The notes below the pieces were generated by a model. That model was given only the letters and a program-made list of their open reading frames with translations, ran no database searches and was not told the DNA's origin. From Exiguobacterium acetylicum (lineage in GTDB: Bacteria; Bacillota; Bacilli; Exiguobacteriales; Exiguobacteriaceae): a stretch of DNA of 64,000 nucleotides. A program made the translations under genes and the position numbers. Of the stretch, positions 33,123-41,357 are shown one piece after another (the stretch's first letter is position 1; each line of letters starts with the position of its first letter). Location: positions 1,328,001 to 1,392,000 of the forward strand of contig NZ_CP082333.1 in assembly GCF_019890935.1 (NCBI RefSeq). The letters are read 5' to 3'.

Positions 33123-33346
33123 GCTGTCATCCTCCTTCCGAGGACGAAGTAGAGAATCGAGCCAATCGGCTGGACGAGGAGAATGATCAATAACCAAGTA
33201 GTCGGTGTCGCGATCCGGTCCTTCCGTCTGAACCAATCGATACAGGCGCAGCTAAGTAGAATCAGGTTGATGAAGATGTAAATCAATAATAGGGGCAGGA
33301 ATCGTTCCCAGTCGATGTGTGATAAGGCAGAGAAATCTGTGTTCAT
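33119..33346 (-). CDS. PLDc_N two-helix membrane protein (YxlE-like)
   Basis: 75 aa. Two membrane helices (about 17-35 and 50-68) and the PLDc_N signature TTWLLIILLVQPIGSILYFVLGRR. The domain is named for the N-terminal part of phospholipase D-like synthases, but this protein stops there. In Bacillus subtilis yxlE precedes yxlF and yxlG within the sigY operon; here the triplet stands without sigY, yxlC or yxlD. First gene of the unit: ATG at 33346 after AAAGGAGG. Confidence 0.82.
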   Translation of the reverse strand: MNTDFSALSHIDWERFLPLLLIYIFINLILLSCACIDWFRRKDRIATPTTWLLIILLVQPIGSILYFVLGRRMTA

Positions 33347-33369
33347 AAAAACCCTCCTTTTCTATTACC

Positions 33370-33398
33370 ATTATCAATAATGAAAATAGAAAAGTCAA
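33370..33398 (-). promoter_or_regulatory. Promoter of the yxlEFG-like operon
   Basis: On the minus strand TTGACT, a 17 bp spacer, then GATAAT. The -10 lies about 25 bp before the first start codon, so the leader is very short. Confidence 0.65.
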
Positions 33399-33542
33399 CG
33401 CCATAGACGAATCATCGTTAGTTCTCAATCAGTTAGAGCTGTGATAAACTTCTCTTATCAAAATTTTCCAAATGCGATTTGAATCAAATCGTGTAGACGA
33501 AAGACGAACCATCAAACGAATCATGATGTCGAGGAGGATTAT

Positions 33543-33893
33543 ATGCAGATTTATCAATTCAAAAAAGAGATGGGCAAGAAAATCACAAAATTCGATTCGA
33601 ACTTTGTGATGTCACGGATCATGCAGACGGAAAAAGTGACGCATATCGGATACATCCATTTAGAAAAGGATGGCGTGGTCGGTTATCACCAGGCGGTCGT
33701 GCCGCAACTCTTGTTAATCGTAGAGGGTGAAGGATGGGTGAGAGGAGAAACGGATGATTACATAAATGTTCAGCGTGGGGAAGCGGTGTTTTGGAATCAA
33801 GGAGAATGGCACGAAACGAAGACGGATACGGGGTTAACAGCGATCGTAATTGAAAGTGAAGAACTCGATACGTCAGCACTCGTTTCCATATGA
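33543..33893 (+). CDS. Cupin-domain protein
   Basis: 116 aa single cupin barrel. The second half has LLLIVEGEGWVRGE, VQRGEAVFWNQGEWHETKT and IVIESEEL, the usual GxxxPxGxxHxxxN region with a terminal His (EWHE). The first metal motif is degenerate (GYHQAVVPQLLLIVEGEG), so metal binding may rest on few ligands. Role unknown; similar small cupins are sugar or acyl binding or isomerases. Start: ATG at 33543 after GAGGAGG. Monocistronic, followed by the structured repeat. Confidence 0.78.
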   Translation: MQIYQFKKEMGKKITKFDSNFVMSRIMQTEKVTHIGYIHLEKDGVVGYHQAVVPQLLLIVEGEGWVRGETDDYINVQRGEAVFWNQGEWHETKTDTGLTAIVIESEELDTSALVSI

Positions 33894-33913
33894 CGAAACC
33901 AAGTGGGATACAT

Positions 33914-34120
33914 AAAGAGGCTGACTCAAAAAAAGAATGATTCGTTTTCTCACGCCCTTTCCTCAGGCGAGGCACAAGCCAGCTTTCCTGCTTCATTCAA
34001 GCAGGAAAGCGGGTCTTGTTTGTCTCTGACAGCGCAAAAATGCGCTTATTCCTGTAGGAGTGGTGTGTAAAGCCTCATTCTTTTTATCTTTGTAGAGACT
34101 AAAGTTTGCGACAGTCTCTA
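33914..34120 (+). repeat. Structured dispersed intergenic element, copy 1
   Basis: About 207 bp, related to an inverted copy at 53498-53734. Three nested stems are seen. The outer stem AAAAAGAATGA (33930-33940) pairs with TCATTCTTTTT (34075-34085), 11 bp. The second is a perfect 12 bp hairpin, 33982-33993 with 33999-34010, loop CATTC. The third is AGCGCA-AAAA-TGCGCT (34031-34046). The ends carry an imperfect inverted repeat (AGAGGCTGACTC and AGTCTCT). Compared with copy 2, loops and single-stranded blocks such as TGTCTCTGACAGCGCAAA and TTCCTGTAGGAGTGG are conserved while stems change in compensatory fashion. No open frame is shared. The right end includes the stop codon of the minus-strand gene. 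Confidence 0.85.
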
Positions 34121-35209
34121 CTCTGATTTCGTACACCGACTTTCTAATTCTTCGAGGCATAGATGTAACCGAGCAGTGATCATTTCTCGATTTCCCATCT
34201 GTTGCGTTGTTTTATGAGTGAGATGAGGCTGATGTAGAATGTCGAAGTGCTCATACGCTTCTTGCAATACCCATAATGTATATTCATCCAGTAATCGTTG
34301 AATTTGAATGGTGCGTTCGTCTCCAACAACGTTAAAACAATATCCGCTTATAAATCCATCAGCTATGTTATTTAGAATATTACTTTTTTCTTGGTACGCT
34401 TGATTTATGTATCGTGGAGCATTTGAGAAGGATGGTAACAAAAATTTGTAACAAAAAACAAAGTAAGCCGCGTATTTTAAATCAAAATCCAATCTTGGAA
34501 ACGGGTCAATGATTGCAATGTGTTCATCAGTTAAAATTAAATTTTCTGGTGTTACATCTTGATTCACGAGCGAGATGTTTTGAACCTGAGTTCGTCTATT
34601 CTCAATTAAAGCATGAATATGCTGACCGACTTTTTCTTTATCAAAGCAAAGACTAGAGTGAATGAGCATATTTAATGCGGTTAAGACGTGTTCATTTTCT
34701 TCCAGCCATAATTCATCCTCGTTTCTTAAATCACTACCTTGTAAAGTTTCCCCTTGCCAGTGCAGTTCCCCGAAACCAACAATAGAGGTTTTCTGATTGT
34801 GTATACGATGAAAAATTTGTCCTAATTTCGTACCGTAAGAATGGGCTTTATTCTGATCGAGTAACAATAAATCTGTTCCACGACCCATGAACGTTTCTAC
34901 TGTAAATACTGTGCCATCTTCAATAAAATACTGATAAAAGTCAGGACAGACATTTTGGTCACTTGTATTGGCATGTAAATAGTAAGCTTTCGTAGACTCA
35001 TACTCTGTAGTCAGCTCTTGTTCATCAATCTGTTGCAACTCCCCATAAGCCTCATTCTTTTTTATACGAATCACAAGGTCTTGATCCTCTAACCTAGTTA
35101 CTCTATAAACAGAGTGCCAAGATCCTTCACCAATCTTTAGAATCTGTTCTGCTTTTATGTTTAACGTATCCCTTACAATTGCATCAAGATTTTCTTTGAT
35201 CCGTTTCAT
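34118..35209 (-). CDS. Aminoglycoside-phosphotransferase-like kinase
   Basis: 363 aa from the ATG at 35209; longer readings run into the neighbouring gene. A protein-kinase-like APH fold: nucleotide loop GEGSWHSVYRV, lysine in LVIRIKK, hinge TVETFMGRG, catalytic NQDVTPENLIL (the Brenner HxDxxxxN motif with Asn for His) and the metal-binding IIDPFPRLDFD. The phosphate acceptor is unknown; similar proteins phosphorylate small molecules such as aminoglycosides, choline or homoserine. Base composition is AT-rich, about 37% GC by eye, against its winged-helix neighbour, so recent acquisition is possible. Confidence 0.7.
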   Translation of the reverse strand: MKRIKENLDAIVRDTLNIKAEQILKIGEGSWHSVYRVTRLEDQDLVIRIKKNEAYGELQQIDEQELTTEYESTKAYYLHANTSDQNVCPDFYQYFIEDGTVFTVETFMGRGTDLLLLDQNKAHSYGTKLGQIFHRIHNQKTSIVGFGELHWQGETLQGSDLRNEDELWLEENEHVLTALNMLIHSSLCFDKEKVGQHIHALIENRRTQVQNISLVNQDVTPENLILTDEHIAIIDPFPRLDFDLKYAAYFVFCYKFLLPSFSNAPRYINQAYQEKSNILNNIADGFISGYCFNVVGDERTIQIQRLLDEYTLWVLQEAYEHFDILHQPHLTHKTTQQMGNREMITARLHLCLEELESRCTKSE

Positions 35210-35285
35210 GGGGTCTATTTTCTCTCCCTCACAATGTTGTCTCGTTTCAGTTTGGTGAAAATACGCTTCTAGAAACGGAGCGTGT

Positions 35286-35804
35286 TTAGGGCAAGATGAC
35301 GAGTGAGACGGTCCGTTCAGTTGCCTGGTCTTCTGCCTCCAGGTGATGATATTTTTCGAGCAGTGCCCGCATGTCCTGTTGAAAATCATTGAAGGTTTCA
35401 TCCGTCAGGTGCAGTTTCGAGATCGAGAACGTCGAGTGGTCCTGACCTTGCGTTTGAACGGTCTGTTCGAAGTACGTCTGGTACTGCTGTAAGACATACA
35501 TGAAGTAGAACGAGACGAAATTCACTTTTTCGTCGTACGATGCACTGTTCCAGTCCGCCTCGCTGATCTGGTAACCGCTCGTGTTTAAGGCATAGATTTT
35601 TTCCTCGACTTTTCCGACGCGCTGGACAGCGACGACCTTCAACAACTGATCGTCCATCATCGCATTGACTTGCCGGTATAAGGTAGATTGCGGTACATCC
35701 GTTAAGCGTTGATTCAGTTGCATGATGGATAAGCCGTCTTCGCGATCAATTAATTCAAGTGCAATCTTAAACCGGGCATGATTTTTGAATAAGTTAAAGT
35801 TCAC
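35286..35804 (-). CDS. Winged-helix transcription regulator
   Basis: About 173 aa. The N-terminal winged helix (residues about 5-85) has LFKNHARFKIALELIDRE, then SIMQLNQRLTDVPQSTLYRQ as the helix-turn-helix, and a wing ending KIYALN. The rest is helical, probably for dimerisation or ligand binding. It resembles ArsR/PadR-like regulators; the effector is unknown. The start is uncertain: the only candidates behind GAAGGAG are GTG or TTG codons. I use the GTG at 35804 for its spacing; GTG 35816 or TTG 35828 are alternatives. The kinase-like gene follows 76 nt downstream. Confidence 0.65.
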   Translation of the reverse strand: MNFNLFKNHARFKIALELIDREDGLSIMQLNQRLTDVPQSTLYRQVNAMMDDQLLKVVAVQRVGKVEEKIYALNTSGYQISEADWNSASYDEKVNFVSFYFMYVLQQYQTYFEQTVQTQGQDHSTFSISKLHLTDETFNDFQQDMRALLEKYHHLEAEDQATERTVSLVILP

Positions 35805-35953
35805 GTCGTGTTTCACTCCTTCACTCAATCGATTCTAAAACTATCTTATCATGCTTTTAGAAACATTCTTAAAAATGATAATGCAAAAAGAGGAAATAAT
35901 AAGTGAGTAGAGAATAGTCTATAATTACACTAATTGGTAAAGGGGCGTTTCTT

Positions 35954-36202
35954 ATGAAAGATTTAAACTACCGCTATGGTACATATGCACTCATTACAAG
36001 CTTTTTCTTATTCTTCATCGTTCAGATGTTCCGAGCATATGTGGAATTATCACCGGAATTTGCTGGCGAAGCACTTGAAGAATATCACTTGATGTACTTC
36101 CCAATCATTGCTTTAGTCGTCGGACTCGTCCTATTCATCAACGGCTGGTGGAAATCGACGGAAGCGCAGCATAAAGCCTTATCGAATACAGAGCAAAAAT
36201 AA
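35954..36202 (+). CDS. Two-helix small membrane protein
   Basis: 82 aa. Two hydrophobic helices (about 12-30 and 48-66), a Tyr/Glu-rich external loop between them (ELSPEFAGEALEEYHLMYF) and a polar tail. ATG at 35954 has AAGGGG upstream. No family recognised. Confidence 0.55.
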   Translation: MKDLNYRYGTYALITSFFLFFIVQMFRAYVELSPEFAGEALEEYHLMYFPIIALVVGLVLFINGWWKSTEAQHKALSNTEQK

Positions 36203-36329
36203 TATATGCACATCAAAAGACCGAAATGATTTAGCCAAACATTATTCCCCTAATCTATTAAAACATCCATTTCAATTCCCATTTAAAGGTTAAAATAGAT
36301 ATATAAACTATAAATAAGGGGAAAATAAT

Positions 36330-37043
36330 ATGAGCATTCCTGTTACTAAGAAGCAATCATTAACATTGACAAAAATGTTAGCGAAAACAATAACATTAAT
36401 AGTAATGCTAACATTATTATTTTCATTAACATTAATGTTACCAAATTCAACAAGTGCAGCATCAAAGGAGTACGAGGTCTACAAGAAAATAAAGCCTGGT
36501 ATGACGGTTATCGAAGCTGCTAAATTGATTTACGGTAAGACATACAAAAAGCATCTAAAGAAAGAATATGGAGTCACAACTTTTAGCAAAAGACCTTTCT
36601 ATCGTGATATTTCTAAAACCGGAAAGAACTATGAATTTGGTTTTTATACACATGATCAAAAGAGCAAAAGTATGTATTCTCATAAGATTGGTTTAGGTTT
36701 ATTTACAAAAAAAGAAAACAAGGAACTTTACGTTGGATGGAAAGCTTACTCTCCAGAAAATCCTTCGGCAAAAAAATTCTACAATGGCAAGAAGCCGAAA
36801 TATGGTATGACAATTAGTCAAATCGATAAAATTCTTTCCGGTAAAGGACTCGGAGTTTTTGATCACCTTTATTCAGAAGATTTAACAAAGTTTGGATACG
36901 TTGATAAGAATGGCAAGAACATTTACCCTGATAAAGCTTCCTGGATTTACTATCTAGCCAAGAGTCACAGTGGAAAAACAGATTACTACATGTTCTTCAA
37001 CTATGATTACAAAAAGAATATTTATATCTATGCAAAACAATAA
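36330..37043 (+). CDS. Secreted protein with two BLIP-like repeats
   Basis: 237 aa. The signal peptide covers residues about 1-44: a lysine-rich start, a long hydrophobic core, then STSAASKE with cleavage probably after SAA. The mature protein is basic and rich in Lys/Tyr. It holds two similar modules: YKKIKPGMTVIEAAKLIYG near residue 50, and KPKYGMTISQIDKILSG near residue 155. The GMT-x-xEV/QI-xx-I motif marks the fold shared by beta-lactamase-inhibitor protein (BLIP) and SmpA/OmlA domains. Function unknown: an inhibitor or envelope protein is plausible. AT-rich (about 35% GC by eye), unlike the core genes. A terminator follows. Confidence 0.6.
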   Translation: MSIPVTKKQSLTLTKMLAKTITLIVMLTLLFSLTLMLPNSTSAASKEYEVYKKIKPGMTVIEAAKLIYGKTYKKHLKKEYGVTTFSKRPFYRDISKTGKNYEFGFYTHDQKSKSMYSHKIGLGLFTKKENKELYVGWKAYSPENPSAKKFYNGKKPKYGMTISQIDKILSGKGLGVFDHLYSEDLTKFGYVDKNGKNIYPDKASWIYYLAKSHSGKTDYYMFFNYDYKKNIYIYAKQ

Positions 37044-37050
37044 TTCTAAT

Positions 37051-37080
37051 CACTGACCTTCGGGTTAGTGCTTTTTTATT
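37051..37080 (+). terminator. Terminator after BLIP-like gene
   Basis: CACTGACC and GGGTTAGTG pair around TTC and run into CTTTTTTATT. Confidence 0.75.
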
Positions 37081-37149
37081 TATCAAAAAAAAACCTGAAT
37101 AAAAGGCGATTTTAACATGGAATAAAGTCCATACAATTATTCATTCGTC

Positions 37150-37379
37150 ATGAATTTCAACGTTTATAAAGCCGTAACCAAAAAGAATGTGGCTGAAGTA
37201 ATCAAAGACATTCAAAGACAAGTCGCTAAGGTGAATCTCATTTTCACCGCTAATGAGAAAAACTTTGAAGTGATTATGAAGTCATGACAGAGGATTTTGA
37301 GGACGTAATTGTCAAGCAAACAAAGAAAATCATTACTGTATTCACGTCATCACTAAATGATGCTCGTCTAGAATATTGA
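37150..37379 (+). pseudogene. Remnant of a small frameshifted ORF
   Basis: Two short readings join by ATGA at 37284: 45 codons from the ATG at 37150, then 31 codons to TGA at 37377-37379. Both halves have similar charged, helical composition (for example NVAEVIKDIQRQVAKV and FEDVIVKQTKKIITVF), as if one coding region had shifted frame near 37270. There is no good ribosome binding site. Either a decayed gene of about 78 residues in the AT-rich patch or chance; low confidence. Confidence 0.3.
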
Positions 37380-37384
37380 CAAGC

Positions 37385-37419
37385 AAAGACCGACAACGCA
37401 TTTTCGTTGCCGGTCTTTA
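37385..37419. terminator. Bidirectional terminator after SolA-like gene
   Basis: AAAGACCGACAACG and CGTTGCCGGTCTTT pair with one mismatch. It lies 6 nt beyond the stop of the minus-strand oxidase. Confidence 0.75.
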
Positions 37420-37424
37420 TCGTT

Positions 37425-38567
37425 TCATGTGTTCAATTGTTTAAAACGCTTAATCGCGAACGGTCCGATCGGTTCGGTCGTCGATCGTTCCATGATCAAT
37501 TCACTGAGTACTTTTCCGACTAAGCTGCTGAACTTGAATCCGTGACCGGAAAAGCCGGCGGCAATCGCGATATGCGGATAGTCCGGATGTAAATCGATGA
37601 TGAAGTCCTCGTCTGGCGTCATCGTATAGAGACACGTTTTTCCGTGAGTTAAAGTATCGATCGAGGGCATGAAGGTGTTCGTGAACTGTCGTAAATCAGC
37701 CAGATCACCCGTCTCCTGACCAAATGGACGGCGTAGTTGATTTGGATCAACGGGAATCCCACCGTCGTGGCGTCCAATTTTCAGACCGGCTTGAGCGATA
37801 CTTGGAAAACCGTAATAATAACCGGCGGGTGTATCAAAGGCGAAGGCAGGGAACACCGCGTCATTGAATACCTCTTCCGCTGCTTCGAACCAGGCGAACG
37901 TCTTGCGGACCGGGCGAAGCGGTAAGGAGAGACCAATCTGTTCGAGCAACGGACCAGACCAGGCACCGGCTGCGACGATTAAGGCGTCAGCTGAATAGGT
38001 GTCTGTTCCGACGGTTACGTCCACACCATGAGCGTGGGCGGTAAGCGTCGTCACTTTCGCATTCGTCCGGATGTCGACACCGTTCGCGACAGCAAGATCA
38101 CGGTATGCTTCAATACAATCCTCGCACTTCAACACACCGGACGTCGGTTCAAAACAACCGATATACTCGTCGGGCATCGTTAAGCCGGACCAGCGCGTTC
38201 TCATTTCTTCAGCCGTCAGGATCTCAAGCGGTAAATCATACTGCGCTGCACTCCTGATGATCGTCTGCATCGCATGGGACGAGCGGTGACCAGCGTTTAA
38301 GACTCCGGTGTTCAGGAACAGGCTCCGACCGCTGATCTGTTCCAACTCGTACCATAAGCGTTGCGCGGCTAACGCCAGCGGCACATAAGCTTCACCTTCT
38401 CCGTAGGCATGACGAATGATCCGAGTCTCCCCGTGATGGCTCGCTTGATCATGCGGTGGATTGTGAGCGTCTAATAGTAAGATGTTTTGATCGGTTCGTG
38501 AGAGATAGTAGCCGGCTGCCATCCCCATGGATCCGGCACCGACGATGATGACATCATAATGGGACAT
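37425..38567 (-). CDS. FAD-dependent N-methyl amino acid oxidase (SolA/SoxA family)
   Basis: 380 aa from the ATG at 38567 (AAGGAG 9 nt upstream; two earlier ATGs lack one). The FAD-binding GxGxxG is VGAGSMGMAAGYYLS at the N-terminus. The covalent-flavin cysteine lies in GKTCLYTMTPDEDFIID, as in monomeric sarcosine oxidase and N-methyltryptophan oxidase. ETRIIRHAYGEGEAYV near residue 45 is the conserved Arg/Lys flavin region. It oxidises secondary N-methyl amines to the amino acid, formaldehyde and hydrogen peroxide. PDEDFIID resembles SolA more than sarcosine oxidase, which has His in place of the second Asp. Substrate unproven; monocistronic. Confidence 0.88.
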   Translation of the reverse strand: MSHYDVIIVGAGSMGMAAGYYLSRTDQNILLLDAHNPPHDQASHHGETRIIRHAYGEGEAYVPLALAAQRLWYELEQISGRSLFLNTGVLNAGHRSSHAMQTIIRSAAQYDLPLEILTAEEMRTRWSGLTMPDEYIGCFEPTSGVLKCEDCIEAYRDLAVANGVDIRTNAKVTTLTAHAHGVDVTVGTDTYSADALIVAAGAWSGPLLEQIGLSLPLRPVRKTFAWFEAAEEVFNDAVFPAFAFDTPAGYYYGFPSIAQAGLKIGRHDGGIPVDPNQLRRPFGQETGDLADLRQFTNTFMPSIDTLTHGKTCLYTMTPDEDFIIDLHPDYPHIAIAAGFSGHGFKFSSLVGKVLSELIMERSTTEPIGPFAIKRFKQLNT

Positions 38568-38637
38568 CTGGTTCGACTCCTTCATATGTAAGTTCACACC
38601 AGTATAGAGTGAGAACCAGAAAAGAACAAATGAAAGA

Positions 38638-40383
38638 TTAAATCTCGAAGCGACGGGCTTCCTGTTCTAAATGTTCTGTTCGTGCGTTCAAATCGCCGAC
38701 GAGCGTATGGAGCGTCGTGATCGTCGCAATCATTTGTTCAGACGCAGCGGCAACTTCCTCGTTACTCGCCGTATGCTCTTCCGCGACAGCGGCAATTTCC
38801 GTCAAGGCATTGCGGATGAAACGTTCTGCCTGCAAGACGTCTTCCATCTGTTGCGTCATCTGCTGTGTTGCCGTTGAGACGTGCGTGACTTGATCCGTCA
38901 ACCGTTCGAACGTCGTATCCGTATCGAGAACGATCTGTTCACCGGCTGCTGTTGCTTCGACCGTCGTTTTAAAGCTATGTTGCATCTGCTGCGCACTGGC
39001 TTCGATCGACGTGACAATCGTTGCGATCCCACTGACACTGCTAGCGACATGGCTTGAAAGATTCTTGACCTCGGTCGCGACGACAGCGAATCCTTTCCCT
39101 TGTTCACCCGCCCGTGCTGCTTCAATCGCGGCATTGAGGGCGAGTAGATTCGTCTGCTCGGAAATACCGCGGATGATGCCGACGAGCGTTTGGATATCTG
39201 ATGATTGCTGTTTCAGTAGATCAATCTGTTCAGCAGATTGCGTGACGTGCTGATGAATGTGACGCATCTGTTCGACGGAAGCGGACATTTGCTCTCGTCC
39301 GACTCGTGTCAGTGTTGCCATCTGCTCCGTCGTTCCTTGAATTTCGACACCAGACTGATTCGTCGTCTCGATCAATGCTGCGAACCGATTCATCTCATCA
39401 TTCAATGAAAGCGTGACTTGCGTCTGACTTTCGGTCCCGGTCGCGATTTCCGACATCGTATGAGCGATTTGTTCGGAACCGTCGAGTACTTCCGACGTAC
39501 TTTGATCGATCGATTGACTCGTCGTCGAGACGAGGGTAGCTGTCTGTTTGATGTCGACGATCATCGTCCGCAGCATCTCGTTCATATCACGAATCGAGAT
39601 CGCAAGCGCATAGATTTCGTCTTTCGAAGCAATCGTCAAATCGGTCAACGTTTGTTTTGCCTGATCCAGTCGTCCGTCGGCAATCAAGGCAGCGACTTTC
39701 TGTAACGTCTCGAGCGGACGTAACTTTCGACCGAGTACGATGTAAAGCAAGATAAGGGTTATCGTCAACAGTAGGAGCATCAACCCGATGAAAATCGGAG
39801 CGTTTTGTTGCAATAGATCGGTCGTCAGGGCATCGACTTCCTTCGCCGCGATATCGGTTCCAAGGATGCCGATGATTTTCCCGGTCGCATCCTTCAGCGG
39901 AACGTAGACACTGATGTACTGTCCATAAATTGGATCATCAATCACGTCCGTCGTATGTGTTTTGCCCTTTAGGACGTCTTGCATATCGGCAACGGTTGCA
40001 CCACTTGCCGGGGCATTGATTTTCGCAGCCTTATCTTTTGGTAAACCATCGATTAATAATCGAACCTTATTTTGGTCGATGCGTGCTGTGTATGTATATA
40101 AGAGTCCATTTTGCTTTCGTAACGTATCGAGTTCTGTTCGTAACGTTTCGTATTGTTCGGACGCGACAGGCGATTGTAGAAATTCGCTGTAAGCTGCCGT
40201 ATCGAACGTTTTACTGATGCGCAGTGCGTCCTTTTCAGCGGTCGCTTTCAATGTTGAGACTGCCGTTTGTTTCGTATTGAAGTATAAAGCTAGACTACTA
40301 AAAACAAAAAAGGCAATCAAAATCAAACTAATCATTACTAAAAGGCGCGTTCGGATGGAATGGTTCTTGGTTGTGTTCTTCAC
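38638..40383 (-). CDS. Methyl-accepting chemotaxis protein
   Basis: About 581 aa. Two membrane helices (about 15-36 and 198-220) bracket a sensory domain of roughly 160 residues with cache-like features ([39 protein letters not shown]). A HAMP-like region follows, then a long coiled-coil signalling domain with the highly conserved hairpin [20 protein letters not shown] and [15 protein letters not shown]. It senses a ligand outside and controls CheA. Start: GTG at 40383 with AGAGGA 10 nt upstream, or the TTG two codons earlier (40389). Confidence 0.93.
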   Translation of the reverse strand: MKNTTKNHSIRTRLLVMISLILIAFFVFSSLALYFNTKQTAVSTLKATAEKDALRISKTFDTAAYSEFLQSPVASEQYETLRTELDTLRKQNGLLYTYTARIDQNKVRLLIDGLPKDKAAKINAPASGATVADMQDVLKGKTHTTDVIDDPIYGQYISVYVPLKDATGKIIGILGTDIAAKEVDALTTDLLQQNAPIFIGLMLLLLTITLILLYIVLGRKLRPLETLQKVAALIADGRLDQAKQTLTDLTIASKDEIYALAISIRDMNEMLRTMIVDIKQTATLVSTTSQSIDQSTSEVLDGSEQIAHTMSEIATGTESQTQVTLSLNDEMNRFAALIETTNQSGVEIQGTTEQMATLTRVGREQMSASVEQMRHIHQHVTQSAEQIDLLKQQSSDIQTLVGIIRGISEQTNLLALNAAIEAARAGEQGKGFAVVATEVKNLSSHVASSVSGIATIVTSIEASAQQMQHSFKTTVEATAAGEQIVLDTDTTFERLTDQVTHVSTATQQMTQQMEDVLQAERFIRNALTEIAAVAEEHTASNEEVAAASEQMIATITTLHTLVGDLNARTEHLEQEARRFEI

Positions 40384-40586
40384 GTTCAACTAGTCCTCTC
40401 AACTCATATTTTCTATCTGTAATTCATTTATCGGTCGGTAAAATACATATTAAACAGGACCTTTTGACGATATTTTTATGAAACTGCCTGCGGAAAGATT
40501 GATTTTCTTAAAAAAGGATTTGTAGAGAATGATTCAGGGCACATAATAGTTAGAAAAAAATATAAGTTGAGGGAAGAGGGATTGAG

Positions 40587-40772
40587 ATGGAAAGTGAAGT
40601 TGATCATCGAATCAAGGCAAGACATGTATATGAAAATGAATTACGAAGACATGCGGTCAGCACGAAAAAAGCAACCTTCCGATTGATGACATGTTTACGT
40701 TGCCAATCGAAGATACTGTTGAAACAGGGACATCAAGATAGTCATCAATGTGACGTGAACGTATCTAGCTGA
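40587..40772 (+). CDS. Small basic protein with possible zinc knuckle
   Basis: 61 aa, ATG at 40587 after AGAGGG. Basic and soluble. The C-terminal third has TCLRCQSKILL then HQDSHQC, a CxxC plus His/Cys set that could bind zinc. No family recognised. It lies 22 nt before the DUF2188 gene on the same strand, so probably in one transcript. Confidence 0.45.
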   Translation: MESEVDHRIKARHVYENELRRHAVSTKKATFRLMTCLRCQSKILLKQGHQDSHQCDVNVSS

Positions 40773-40794
40773 TACGTATGAGAGGAGGAGTTGG

Positions 40795-41019
40795 ATGAAA
40801 CGAGAGCAACATGTCACGCCACATCCTAAAGGTGGCTATCAAGTGAAAGCTGCTGGTGCGACTCGAGCAACCAAACGATTTGCTACACAGAAAGAAGCGA
40901 TCGCTGAAGGGCGTCGCATTGCGAAAAAACAGAAGACAGAACTCGTGATTCATAACAAAGAAGGGCAGATTCGCGAAAAAGATTCTTACGGACATGATCC
41001 ATTTCCACCACGAGGTTGA
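40795..41019 (+). CDS. DUF2188 small basic protein
   Basis: 74 aa, single DUF2188 domain: HVTPHPKGGYQVKAAGATRA, the aromatic/Gly strand, then the FATQKEAIAEGRRIAKKQ helix and the VIHNKEGQIREKDSYGHDP tail. The family is widespread in Bacillota and proteobacteria; no function is established, though a role with nucleic acid is suggested by charge. Start: ATG at 40795 after GAGGAGG. Confidence 0.88.
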   Translation: MKREQHVTPHPKGGYQVKAAGATRATKRFATQKEAIAEGRRIAKKQKTELVIHNKEGQIREKDSYGHDPFPPRG

Positions 41020-41032
41020 GCTATCATATACG

Positions 41033-41062
41033 ACACGTTCTGATCATCAGAACGTGTTTTTT
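41033..41062 (+). terminator. Terminator after DUF2188 gene
   Basis: ACACGTTCTGAT pairs perfectly with ATCAGAACGTGT and is followed by TTTTT. Confidence 0.85.
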
Positions 41063-41068
41063 AATGAT

Positions 41069-41114
41069 CCTCATGTCAAATGTTTTTGACATGAGGATGG
41101 AAGTTCATTACAGT
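41069..41114 (+). promoter_or_regulatory. Promoter with overlapping operator palindrome
   Basis: The inverted repeat CCTCATGTCAAA - TGT - TTTTGACATGAGG (41069-41096) covers the -35 TTGACA (41086-41091). The -10 TACAGT (41109-41114) is 17 bp further. A repressor bound to the palindrome would block the promoter; the adjacent XRE protein is the obvious candidate for autoregulation. Confidence 0.7.
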
Positions 41115-41155
41115 AGAGATGTAAAAAGAATTTGACACGTCGTGGAGGAATGAAC

Positions 41156-41347
41156 ATGAGAAACCACATCAAAGAGCGACGTCTAGCGGCAAAATTATCG
41201 CAACAAGAACTGGCTGACCGCTGTCAGGTCAGTCGGCAGACGATCAATGCGATTGAAAACAACAAGTATGATCCGACTTTACAATTAGCGTTTAATATCG
41301 CCAAAGTCTTGCAGACACAAGTCGATCATCTGTTCATTTCAGAATAG
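41156..41347 (+). CDS. XRE-family compact HTH regulator
   Basis: 63 aa from the ATG at 41156 (GGAGG 7 nt upstream). It is nearly all helix-turn-helix: IKERRLAAKLSQQELADRCQ, then VSRQTINAIENNKYDPTLQLAFNIAKVL, ending HLFISE. This is the YgzD/YozG-like mini-XRE type that often controls the membrane protein encoded next to it. The next gene follows after 10 nt. Probably binds the palindrome upstream of its own promoter. Confidence 0.9.
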   Translation: MRNHIKERRLAAKLSQQELADRCQVSRQTINAIENNKYDPTLQLAFNIAKVLQTQVDHLFISE

Positions 41348-41357
41348 GAGGAATGGG

